Shown: piece by piece, positions 6,382 to 13,074 of the stretch
How positions within the stretch are numbered: position 1 is the first letter of the stretch
Layout of the letters: each line of letters starts with the position of its first letter
From: DASYUM01 sp036001225
Lineage (GTDB): Bacteria > Methylomirabilota > Methylomirabilia > Rokubacteriales > DASRDR01
Direction: 5' to 3'
NCBI GenBank assembly: GCA_036001225.1
Contig: DASYUM010000013.1
Location: 1 to 20,972 of the forward strand
DNA length: 20,972 nt
Program-made: the position numbers and the translations under genes
Notes under the pieces: generated by a model
What the model was told of the DNA's origin: nothing
What the model saw: only the letters and a program-made list of their open reading frames with translations
The model's database searches: none

Positions 6382-7923
6382 TCAGGCCCAGGACATCTCC
6401 TGGGGGACCAGCACGCCAGTGGGGAACGGCTGGTAGGTCAGCTCCTTCTTCATCACCACCGGCTGCACGACCTGGTAGAGCGGCATGATGTAGCCCTTCT
6501 CGACCGCGTACTTGGCCGCTCGCTTGGCGGCCGCGATCCGCTTGGCCTCGTCCTTCTCCTCGAAGACGGGGTCGATGAGCGGCACCAGATCCTCCGACTC
6601 CCAGACCCGGAAGGGGCCTTTCACGTTGAGCTGAAAGCCGATCGCGTTGATCGGGTCGCCGGAAGCGTTCGACCAGAAGTAGAGCGAGAGCGGGGCGATC
6701 CCCTTCCCCTCCCCGGTCCGGTTCGATCGGTACTGGAACCACTGGGGAATCGTGATCACCTCCAGCTCGGCCTCGATCCCGACGTCTCTCCACATCTGGG
6801 TGATGGCGGTCATCACCTCGAAGTCCTTGGCCCGCACGCCCTTGGTCGTCATCACCGTGAGCTTCAGCGGATTGGCCGGCGAGTAGCCGGCCTTCTGAAG
6901 GAGCTGCTTGGCCTTGGCCGGGTCGTGGGGGAAGCCGACGCCGGGATCGTAGGCGTCGTAGAGCGGGCCTTCGGTGGTCGAGAGCGGGATGCCGAAGCCG
7001 AGCAGGACCTTCTCCACCAGCGCCTTCTTGTCGATGGCGTGGTGCACGGCCAGCCGTACCTCCTCCTTCTGAAACGGCGGGAAGCGCGGGGAGACGTAGA
7101 GGGTGGCGATGTCGGCGACCGGCTGCTTGACCGCCTTCAGGCCGGCCTGGGTCGCGAGCCGCTGGAACTCCTCGACCGGGACCTCGGAGGTGATGTCGGC
7201 GTTCCCCGACTGGATCTCGGCCACCCGGGCGGTGGGGTCGGTCACCATCTTGAAGACTGCCCGCTTGATCGGCGGCGCGCCCTTCCAGTAGCGATCGAAC
7301 GCCTCCAGGACCAGCGTGCTGCCCGGCGTGAACGAGACGACCCGGTACGGGCCCGAGCCGACCGGCTTCCGGGCGAACTCCTCGGCCCCCACCTTGGTGA
7401 CGTAGGCCTTGGGGAGGACGAACGAGGCGAGAAAGCCGAGCCACCGCGGGAAGGACGGGTCGAACCGCTCGAAGTCGAGGTGCACGGCGTACTTGTCCTT
7501 GACCTGGAAGTCGCGGACCTTTCCGTACGTCGCCTTGTAGATCGACTCCTTCTTCATCCGCTCCATGCTGAAGGCCACGTCCTCGGCGGTGAGGTCGGAG
7601 CCGTCGTGGAACTTCACACCCTGGCGGATCTTGAGGTCCATGCTCATCTTGTCGGAGCCCCACTGCCAGGCCTCCACGAGCTGGGGCTGGTACTTGAGCT
7701 GGCGGTCCTGCTGCAAGTAGCGGTCGAAGACCGCCTCGTACATCGACTCCCGGGGGCTGTTGCGGGGCGCCGGCTGCGGGTCCATGGTGGTGACGGTCTC
7801 CGGGAACGCGATGGTGACCGTCTGCTTCTTCTGGGCCAGCGCCACCCGCTCCCACCCGAGCGCGGAGAGCGCCGCCGCGCCCGCGCCGGTCGCCCGCAGA
7901 AACGTCCGCCGGTCGATCCGCAT
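6382..7923 (-). CDS. Tat-exported ABC transporter substrate-binding protein, family 5 (peptide/nickel/opine type)
   Basis: A 513-aa periplasmic binding protein of the SBP_bac_5 (DppA/OppA/NikA) family. The signal is DRRTFLRATG (residues 4-13), a good twin-arginine motif, followed by a short hydrophobic stretch and an ALAQ cleavage site. The body shows family landmarks: DLKIRQGVKFHDGSDLTAED, VGSGPYRV, FPHDPAKAKQLLQKAGY and an internal VRLAVHHAIDKKALVE. The start ATG at 7923 has GGGAGG eight bases upstream. No permease or ATPase gene is adjacent: upstream is the HEPN/nucleotidyltransferase pair and downstream the hcm cluster. It is therefore an orphan receptor that may deliver the acid, or a conjugate of it, metabolised by HcmAB/Hcl. 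The ligand is unknown. Confidence 0.88.
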   Translation of the reverse strand: MRIDRRTFLRATGAGAAALSALGWERVALAQKKQTVTIAFPETVTTMDPQPAPRNSPRESMYEAVFDRYLQQDRQLKYQPQLVEAWQWGSDKMSMDLKIRQGVKFHDGSDLTAEDVAFSMERMKKESIYKATYGKVRDFQVKDKYAVHLDFERFDPSFPRWLGFLASFVLPKAYVTKVGAEEFARKPVGSGPYRVVSFTPGSTLVLEAFDRYWKGAPPIKRAVFKMVTDPTARVAEIQSGNADITSEVPVEEFQRLATQAGLKAVKQPVADIATLYVSPRFPPFQKEEVRLAVHHAIDKKALVEKVLLGFGIPLSTTEGPLYDAYDPGVGFPHDPAKAKQLLQKAGYSPANPLKLTVMTTKGVRAKDFEVMTAITQMWRDVGIEAELEVITIPQWFQYRSNRTGEGKGIAPLSLYFWSNASGDPINAIGFQLNVKGPFRVWESEDLVPLIDPVFEEKDEAKRIAAAKRAAKYAVEKGYIMPLYQVVQPVVMKKELTYQPFPTGVLVPQEMSWA

Positions 7924-8015
7924 GGCTTGGCCTCCCTGTGGGTAGATTGCTGCGTCTAGCCTACCCGACCGGCGCCAACTGTGGAATGGGGCATTGATCG
8001 AGCCGACGACCTGAC

Positions 8016-8034
8016 TGTCGGAGCTCCTCCGACA
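8016..8034. terminator. 8-bp hairpin downstream of the nucleotidyltransferase gene
   Basis: TGTCGGAG, loop CTC, CTCCGACA: a perfect 8-bp stem with a three-base loop, 31 nt beyond the stop codon of the minimal nucleotidyltransferase gene. No T-run follows. The most likely role is transcript end or mRNA stabilisation between the HEPN/MNT pair and the binding-protein gene; this is a positional inference. Confidence 0.45.
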
Positions 8035-8065
8035 TTCAACCCGACTCGTCCTTCCGGGGGGGAGG

Positions 8066-8392
8066 CTACGGCAGCTCGCGTCCCTCCGTCGTGGCCACGC
8101 GCACGATCCCCAACTCCGCGCGCCTGGCCTCGAACTCGTCGGGCGTGTAGCAGAGCAGCTCCAACCCCCCGGGGTACCCCAAAGTCTCGAGGACCCGCAC
8201 CGGCCGCTCGAGGAAGGGGACCGACCCGAAGCGCGGCGAGATGAGGATCAAATCCAGGTCACTGCTCGTGAGCGCATCGCCGCGCGCCCGTGAGCCGAAG
8301 GCGATCGCCCGGAGGGGGGCGAACCGCTCCCGCAGCCGCGGGAGATGGTCTCGGACGAAGGCGGCTAGCTTGGGATCTTCTCCCTGAGCCAC
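8066..8392 (-). CDS. minimal nucleotidyltransferase (MNT, Pol-beta superfamily)
   Basis: A 108-aa nucleotidyltransferase with the complete signature GS-x10-DxD, seen as GSRARGDALTSSDLDL. The two Asp residues bind catalytic metal; a third acidic residue is likely in the GLELLCY strand. The start is GTG at 8392, inside the 3' end of the HEPN gene (28-nt overlap), so the two are translationally coupled. In characterised HEPN/MNT pairs the nucleotidyltransferase is an antitoxin that modifies the HEPN partner with AMP. Gene order here (HEPN first, MNT second) matches such modules. Antitoxin action is inferred from family and context. Confidence 0.85.
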   Translation of the reverse strand: MAQGEDPKLAAFVRDHLPRLRERFAPLRAIAFGSRARGDALTSSDLDLILISPRFGSVPFLERPVRVLETLGYPGGLELLCYTPDEFEARRAELGIVRVATTEGRELP

Positions 8393-8748
8393 TGAATCAC
8401 CTCGCCAGCCCGCGCGATCTTGGCCCGCGCCGCCGGCTCGTCGTACAGCTCGTACGGGACCGCGTTCGCCGCGTTTGGATACCGGCTCACCGTGTAGTCC
8501 GGCGTGAGATCTGCGAGGTGGCGACGGAGCGAGGCCGGGGCCCCGAGGGCGTCTCCCAGCTCGGTCAGCGAGTGGGTGTGGGGCGCCGGCTCCTTCTTGA
8601 GCAGGACCCAGAGCGCCTTGAGGTACTTCTCGACGGCCTGCTGGGCGAGGAACGCCGAGACCTCGTAGGCCTCGATCGAAATGCTCTTCCGCGCATTCTC
8701 GAGGTCTCGATCGGCCTGGCGGAGAAGCCGCTCGACCTCCGGCCGCAT
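8365..8748 (-). CDS. HEPN-domain protein
   Basis: A 127-aa all-helical HEPN protein (PF05168-like): WLLRQADRD-type first helix (LLRQADRDLENARKSIS), FLAQQAVEKYLKALWVLL in the second, and PHTHSLTEL before the third. The frame is open to 9432, but the domain begins at the ATG at 8748, and the upstream residues are low-complexity and unrelated. The RNase motif R-x4-6-H is not evident: the expected position reads SRYPNAANAVPYE with no His. Toxin activity is therefore uncertain. There is no Shine-Dalgarno, but a TATAAT lies seven bases before the start (see promoter entry). It overlaps the nucleotidyltransferase gene downstream. Confidence 0.83.
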   Translation of the reverse strand: MRPEVERLLRQADRDLENARKSISIEAYEVSAFLAQQAVEKYLKALWVLLKKEPAPHTHSLTELGDALGAPASLRRHLADLTPDYTVSRYPNAANAVPYELYDEPAARAKIARAGEVIQWLREKIPS

Positions 8749-8754
8749 GCGGCC

Positions 8755-8760
8755 ATTATA
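8755..8760 (-). promoter_or_regulatory. candidate -10 box (TATAAT) of the HEPN/MNT pair, possibly leaderless
   Basis: A perfect TATAAT on the minus strand ends seven bases before the HEPN ATG, in a very GC-rich background. Transcription would start at or next to the A of the ATG, giving a leaderless mRNA, which fits the absence of a ribosome-binding site. No good -35 is seen at 16-18 bp spacing. Confidence 0.45.
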
Positions 8761-8900
8761 GCGGAGGACCGCGGCGGTTCGCGGGAGCTGCGCCGGCAAA
8801 GCCGGCGCTCGGAGCGGTTCGGTCTCCTGAGTGCTGCTCCGACCCCCGGCAACCAAACCCTCCCTCCTCACATTCCGGGGGTGACGCTGGTCCGCCGGTG

Positions 8901-8971
8901 GCGGATGCGCCGGTCGCCATGCTGGGCCCCCAAGGGCGACGTCCAAGGACGGCCTTATGTCGCCTAGCCTC
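8901..8971. repeat. 70-bp direct repeat, copy A
   Basis: Matches 9651-9720 over the full length except for one extra G (GCTGGGCCCCC against GCTGGCCCCC). It starts GCGGATGCGCCGGTCGCCAT and ends GTCGCCTAGCCTC. Internally it contains GTCGCC, GGCGAC and GTCGCC in alternating orientation and the palindrome GTCCAAGGAC, so it can form competing hairpins. Together with copy B it brackets a 679-bp segment that carries the only plausible plus-strand gene. Confidence 0.9.
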
Positions 8972-9042
8972 CCGGTTGGGTTCCCCATGACACGTTCATT
9001 CCGGGGCGTGAGCCGTGGTGCACCGGGGGGCGGTCTCATCTC

Positions 9043-9486
9043 GTGTATGCTTCTCTCATGCGCCGAGGTCTTCAGATTCTCCGTCCTGTTTACCGGCCGT
9101 GGCACGTGAGGGTCAATGATTACGCCACTTGGGCCGGAATCGAGCGTGACTCCGACGGCCTCTACCAAAAGGGGCCGGGGGTCGTTGCTGTTCCGCTCCT
9201 GCTGGCCCGTGCTCCGGTCGGACTTCTGCTGAGCTACCCCTTTGCCTGGCGTGGCCTCCTCAGCTACTCCTTCGAGAATCATCTCTTGTACATCTTCGGG
9301 TGCATCGGACCGTGGAGAGTCGACTACGCGGGAATGACGGACCGCGGGGCTCGGCGAATCTGGGAGCACCGAGACACCGTCTGGGCGCGCGAGTCGAACT
9401 TTCTGGTCGTCGTCCCGACTGAGCGGCGTCACACGTCACGCCACCTTGAGCACGATGTCATTCGTTTGCTTCCGGCCGATCTATAA
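9043..9486 (+). CDS. hypothetical protein, 147 aa, opposite strand to all neighbours
   Basis: I do not recognise this protein. It has natural-looking composition: seven Trp, many Tyr, and a hydrophobic central block (VVAVPLLLARAPVGLLL, then LLSYSFENHLLYIFGCIG) that may be one or two membrane-associated or buried segments, with charged ends. Codon third positions are visibly less GC-rich than in surrounding genes (GTT, GCT, CGT and ATT all occur). This suggests either a non-coding or recently acquired stretch, or an acquired gene. Start choice is open between ATG 9043 and ATG 9058; neither has a clear ribosome-binding site. It lies between the two 70-bp direct repeats. The antisense frame gives a low-complexity translation, so this is the better of the two strands, but it may not be a real gene. 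Confidence 0.4.
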   Translation: MYASLMRRGLQILRPVYRPWHVRVNDYATWAGIERDSDGLYQKGPGVVAVPLLLARAPVGLLLSYPFAWRGLLSYSFENHLLYIFGCIGPWRVDYAGMTDRGARRIWEHRDTVWARESNFLVVVPTERRHTSRHLEHDVIRLLPADL

Positions 9487-9784
9487 CAGGAGAGGCTGGA
9501 ACTGGCCGTGTTCGTGTGCCTGTCCTCGCCCGGACGTTCGCGCGCTACTCCACTTCCTCTCTCCGAATAGACTGCCGTCACACGGTACCCTCGTCTGCTC
9601 TCGTCGTACTCAGCCATTGTCGGCTCTCTCATAGCTTTCGCTTGTTGCTAGCGGATGCGCCGGTCGCCATGCTGGCCCCCAAGGGCGACGTCCAAGGACG
9701 GCCTTATGTCGCCTAGCCTCTGTATGTCGCCTCCGGCGGTCCGCGGCATCCCCCGGAAGACGGGGAAGGGAGAGACGTCCGGCG
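9487..9784. other. intergenic region with second 70-bp repeat
   Basis: About 298 bp, noticeably less GC-rich in its first half. It contains copy B of the 70-bp repeat (9651-9720), followed by a short echo of the repeat end (TATGTCGCCT at 9704 and again at 9722). Small open frames exist on both strands, but none has a ribosome-binding site or recognisable product. Confidence 0.5.
9651..9720. repeat. 70-bp direct repeat, copy B
   Basis: Same orientation as 8901-8971, with a single one-base difference. On the plus strand the last part translates in both copies as APKGDVQGRPYVA followed by TAG, although the one-base difference shifts the frame before it. This could be a remnant of a gene end or a coincidence within a structured repeat. 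Confidence 0.9.
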
Positions 9785-10153
9785 TCAGCGACGCCTGAAA
9801 ACGAGGCGATGCCGCCCGAAGGCGACCGGGCGGGGATCGCTCGACGACCCCACCTCCTCGAAGGCGAGGGTGTCGCGGTCCGGGAATTCGATGATGGTCT
9901 TGATGCGCCCCCGTGCCTCGAGCTGGTAGTCGAACGAGATCGGGTTCGTCGAGCGGTCGATCCAGTAGCTCCCGGAATTGACCGTCCCGTCTTTGGTGTA
10001 CCGGACTTGAATCCGGCTGCCATTCGAAAAGGTCAAGACGAGCTCTTCACCGAAAGCACTCCTTCCGACCCACGACCCGACGATCGGATCTTCTGCGGAA
10101 CAGGCAAGGCTCAAGAGGAGGACGGGAGGGACCCAGAAGACGACGTTTCTCAT
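9785..10153 (-). CDS. small secreted lipocalin-like protein, probable lipoprotein
   Basis: A 122-aa protein with an N-terminal signal peptide (MRNVVFWVPPVLLLSLAC) ending in a Cys that resembles a lipoprotein acceptor, although the lipobox (SLAC) is not ideal. The mature part starts AEDPIVGSWVGRSAFGEELVLTF and includes GSYWIDRSTNPISFDYQL, a pattern of G-W, beta strands and Y-x-D-x-S-x-x-P. This is typical of small lipocalin-like or TIGR03067-type beta-barrels of unknown function. The start ATG at 10153 lacks a strong ribosome-binding site. It is separated from the molybdenum hydroxylase operon by 114 bp, which contain no gene, and looks monocistronic. Cell-envelope location is the only functional inference I would make. 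Confidence 0.72.
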   Translation of the reverse strand: MRNVVFWVPPVLLLSLACSAEDPIVGSWVGRSAFGEELVLTFSNGSRIQVRYTKDGTVNSGSYWIDRSTNPISFDYQLEARGRIKTIIEFPDRDTLAFEEVGSSSDPRPVAFGRHRLVFRRR

Positions 10154-10267
10154 CGGTTCGTCCGAACGAGCCTTGAGTCGGTCCAGCGCCTTGTGGTGCT
10201 GATTAGCCAGAATCCGACGAAGCGACGCTCAGGTAGGACCGGAGGCATCCCCCCGTGGGCGACGTCA

Positions 10268-12565
10268 TCAGCTCGGCCGGGCGCGCGCCGGCCGGAGGGC
10301 CCGGTACACGCGCTCGGGGGTCATGGGCAGCTCGGTCATCCGCACCCCCACCGCGTCCTTCACCGCGTTGGCCACCGCCGCCGAGATGGGAATGGTCCCC
10401 GCCTCCCCGAGCCCCTTGGCCCCGAAGGGGCCGGCCTCGTCCACCGTCTCGATCAGCGTGAGCAGGATCTCCGGCATGTCGGGCGCGGTCAGGAGCTTGT
10501 AGTCGAGGAAGCCCGGGTTCAGCACCCGACCCTGCTCGAGCTTCAGCTCCTCGGTCAGGGCGTAGCCGAGCCCCATGTGGATCCCGCCCTCGATCTGCCC
10601 CTCGCAGCCGATGGGGTTGAGGGCCCGCCCGACATCGTGGGCCGAGGCGACGCGCAATACCTCGATCTTCCCGGTCGCCTCCTCGACCTCGACCAGCGCC
10701 GCCTGGGCGGCGAAGGCGTAGGTGACCGACACGTTGCCGCGGAAGTCCTTGTCGAGCATCTGGGTCGGCGGGTCGTAGAAGGCCTGCCCCATCAGGATCT
10801 GCCCGCCCTCCCGGAAGTGCCCGGCGCGCACCACCTTCTCGTAGGCGACCTGCCGCGAGGGCGCCCGTCGGACGAAGACGACCCCGTCCTCGCAGTCGAG
10901 CTCCTCCAGCGGCTCGTCGAGCTGCTGGGCGGCCAGGGTCAACAGCTGCCGCTTGACGTCGCGGGCCGCCAGCAGGGCGGCGTTGCCGGCGATGAAGGTC
11001 GTGCGGCTGGCGTGGACGCCGACGTCCCACGGCTTCACCGCGGTGTCGTCGTTCACGACGCTGACGCGGCCGAACGGGATGCCCAGCTCCTCGGCGACGA
11101 TCATCGCCAGCACCGTCTCCGAGCCCTGGCCGATCTCGCTGGCCCCGGTGATGAGCGAGACCTTGCCGAAGTCGTCGAGCTTGACGATGGCGCCGCAGCC
11201 GTCGGAACGGTAGACGCGGGCGCCGCCCCCCACGTGGAACATGCCGGCGTAGCCGATGCCGCGCTTCCAGCCCGGCCGCGGCGGTCGGCCGATCGGCCGC
11301 GCGACGTCGCGCGCGACCGCGTCGAAGCAGCCGTCGAGGGCGCAGGTGGTGATGCGGAGCCCCTGAGGAGTCACGTCCCCCGGACGATTCGCGTTCCGCT
11401 TGCGGATCTCCAGGCGATCGAGGCCGAGGCGTTCGGCGAGGTCGTCCATCTGGGCTTCGATGGCGAAGGTGGACTCCAGGTTGCCGTAACCGCGCATCGA
11501 GCCGGAGTAGACGTTGTTGGTGTAGACGATGGCGGTGTCGAACCGGATGTTGGGGCAGCGGTAGAAGCCGGCCACCGTCGTCATCATCACGTAGGGAGTG
11601 GTCGAGCCCCAGGAGACGTAGGCGCCGTTGTCGATGATGACGCGGGCGTCGCGGGCCAGCAGCGTCCCGTCGGCCCGGGCGGCGGTCCGGAGGGTGAAGA
11701 CGCACGGCTCGCGGGTGGGGCTGGCCAGGAATTCCTCGTCGCGGTCGAAGACGATCTTGACCGGGCACTGCACGTGGCGAGCGAGGAGGGCGGCGATGAT
11801 GTCGATCGGATAGAGGTCGAGCCCGCGGCCGAAGTTGCCGCCCACCGGCGGCTGGATGACGCGGATCCGGTCGCCGGTGATGCCGAGGGCGTCGGCGAGG
11901 TCACGCTGATAGAGGAAGGGGATCTGGGTCGTGGACCACATGGTCAGCTGCCCGCGGGGATCCCAGGCCGCGATGGCGGCCATGGTCCCCAGGCAGGCGG
12001 TCGTGACGTAGGGGAGCGTGTAGGTGCCCTCGACGACGACGTCGGCCTCGCGGACGGCGCGCTCCACGTCCCCGGCCTGGAACTTGTAGGAGAAGTTCAC
12101 GAGGTTCCCGGGGAACTGGGGATGGATCTGGGGCGCCTCCGGCCGGAGGGCGTGGGCGGGATCGAAGACCGCCGGCAGCTCCTCGTATTCGACCTCGATC
12201 AGCCGGCAGGCCTCGGCGGCGATCTCCTCGGTCTCGGCGGCCACCGCGGCGACCTCGTCGCGGATACAGCGGACGACGTCGCGCTTGAGCGCGAGGTGGT
12301 CCTTGGCGTAGCCGAACGGGTACTGCTCGACGTCGAAGCCGGTGATGATTCCGAGGACGCCTGGCAGCGCCTCCGCTCGTCGCGTGTCGATGCGCCGGAT
12401 CCGGGCGTGAGGGACGGTGGTGCGGAGGATCCGGCCCCACACCATCCCCGGCACCTCGAGGTCGGGCAAGTAGCGGACGGTACCGGTCACCTTCTCGACC
12501 GCGTCGAGCTTGGGCACCCGGGTGCCGATCACCTTGAAGGGTTTCGACCCGGTCTCGACGCTCAT
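10268..12565 (-). CDS. molybdopterin-binding catalytic subunit of a xanthine-dehydrogenase-family hydroxylase
   Basis: A 765-aa large subunit (CoxL/XdhA/HcrA superfamily) that binds the molybdenum cofactor and hydroxylates its substrate with water-derived oxygen. Visible landmarks are VTGTVRYLPDLEVPGMVWGR near the N-terminus, PPVGGNFGRG for cofactor binding, SGSMRGYGNLEST for the active-site loop, ASEIGQGSETVLAMI, and the C-terminal GPFGAKGLGEAG with the catalytic Glu at about 721. The loop is not the AYRCSFR of CO dehydrogenase, so this is not a CO oxidiser. The frame is open to 12745; I chose the ATG at 12565 because the protein begins with the normal domain edge and overlaps the 2Fe-2S gene stop by four bases (ATGA). 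It is the last gene of the long operon. Substrate unknown; an aromatic or heteroaromatic acid or acyl-CoA is plausible. Confidence 0.87.
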   Translation of the reverse strand: MSVETGSKPFKVIGTRVPKLDAVEKVTGTVRYLPDLEVPGMVWGRILRTTVPHARIRRIDTRRAEALPGVLGIITGFDVEQYPFGYAKDHLALKRDVVRCIRDEVAAVAAETEEIAAEACRLIEVEYEELPAVFDPAHALRPEAPQIHPQFPGNLVNFSYKFQAGDVERAVREADVVVEGTYTLPYVTTACLGTMAAIAAWDPRGQLTMWSTTQIPFLYQRDLADALGITGDRIRVIQPPVGGNFGRGLDLYPIDIIAALLARHVQCPVKIVFDRDEEFLASPTREPCVFTLRTAARADGTLLARDARVIIDNGAYVSWGSTTPYVMMTTVAGFYRCPNIRFDTAIVYTNNVYSGSMRGYGNLESTFAIEAQMDDLAERLGLDRLEIRKRNANRPGDVTPQGLRITTCALDGCFDAVARDVARPIGRPPRPGWKRGIGYAGMFHVGGGARVYRSDGCGAIVKLDDFGKVSLITGASEIGQGSETVLAMIVAEELGIPFGRVSVVNDDTAVKPWDVGVHASRTTFIAGNAALLAARDVKRQLLTLAAQQLDEPLEELDCEDGVVFVRRAPSRQVAYEKVVRAGHFREGGQILMGQAFYDPPTQMLDKDFRGNVSVTYAFAAQAALVEVEEATGKIEVLRVASAHDVGRALNPIGCEGQIEGGIHMGLGYALTEELKLEQGRVLNPGFLDYKLLTAPDMPEILLTLIETVDEAGPFGAKGLGEAGTIPISAAVANAVKDAVGVRMTELPMTPERVYRALRPARARPS

Positions 12566-13074
12566 CGCCGCAGTTCTCGCATGCGCTCGGCCGCCACCGC
12601 GACGGCCGTGACGATCTTCGTGTAGCCGGTGCAGCGGCAGAGGTTCCCCTCGAGGCCGGCCTGGATCTCGGTCGCGGTCGGCGCCGCGTTCGCTTCGAGG
12701 AGGCCGGCAGCGGCCATGACCATGCCCGCCGTGCAGAACCCGCACTGGGCGCCGCCCTCGTCGAGGAAGCCCTGCTGAACCGGATGGAGCGCCGGCGGGG
12801 CCGCGCCCGACTGCGCCTGCCAGCGCGCGGCGAGGCCTTCGATGGTCGTCACCTCGCGGCCGTCCACGTCGAGCGCCAGCATGATGCAGGAGGTGTAGGG
12901 CTGGCCGTCCACCAGCACGGTGCAGGCGCCGCAGTCCCCGGTGTCGCAGGCGAGGTTCGTGCCGGTCAGGCGCAGGTCCTCGCGGAGGAACTCGAGGAGG
13001 GTTCGCGAGCCCGGCACCTGGCGCCGGACCCGCCGGCCGTTCACCGCCAGCTCGAGCGGGTAGGCGTCAGCCAT
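12562..13074 (-). CDS. 2Fe-2S subunit of the molybdenum hydroxylase
   Basis: A 170-aa CoxS/HcrC-type small subunit that passes electrons from the Mo site to FAD. The plant-ferredoxin-type cluster ligands are Cys43, Cys48, Cys51 and Cys63 (CDTGDCGACTVLVDGQPYTSC region). The second cluster uses Cys111, Cys114 (CGFC), Cys146 and Cys148 (NLCRCTGY). Both sets are complete. The start ATG at 13074 overlaps the FAD-subunit stop by 8 nt, and its own stop overlaps the Mo-subunit start by 4 nt, consistent with stoichiometric synthesis. Confidence 0.93.
   Translation of the reverse strand: MADAYPLELAVNGRRVRRQVPGSRTLLEFLREDLRLTGTNLACDTGDCGACTVLVDGQPYTSCIMLALDVDGREVTTIEGLAARWQAQSGAAPPALHPVQQGFLDEGGAQCGFCTAGMVMAAAGLLEANAAPTATEIQAGLEGNLCRCTGYTKIVTAVAVAAERMRELRR

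Larger units (their letters stand above)
8749..9042. other. intergenic region upstream of the HEPN gene
   Basis: About 294 bp containing the HEPN promoter candidate and the first copy of the 70-bp repeat (8901-8971). I see no convincing gene. Minus-strand reading through it only extends the HEPN frame with an Arg/Pro/Ser-rich translation. Confidence 0.55.

Noticed and set aside
8365..9432. 355-aa frame extending the HEPN protein
   Set aside because: The extension crosses a structured repeat and is Arg/Pro/Ser-rich. The HEPN domain is complete from the ATG at 8748.
9429..9632. 67-aa minus-strand frame beginning MREPTMAEYDE
   Set aside because: Ser/Arg-rich tail, no recognisable domain, no good ribosome-binding site, and it overlaps the end of the plus-strand candidate.
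9809..12625. 938-codon plus-strand open frame opposite the Mo-hydroxylase subunit
   Set aside because: Antisense shadow of a conserved gene; low-complexity Asp/Gly/Val/His-rich translation and no ribosome-binding site.
10268..12745. 825-aa version of the Mo subunit
   Set aside because: The additional N-terminal residues are an alternative-frame reading of the 2Fe-2S gene; the family N-terminus starts at 12565.
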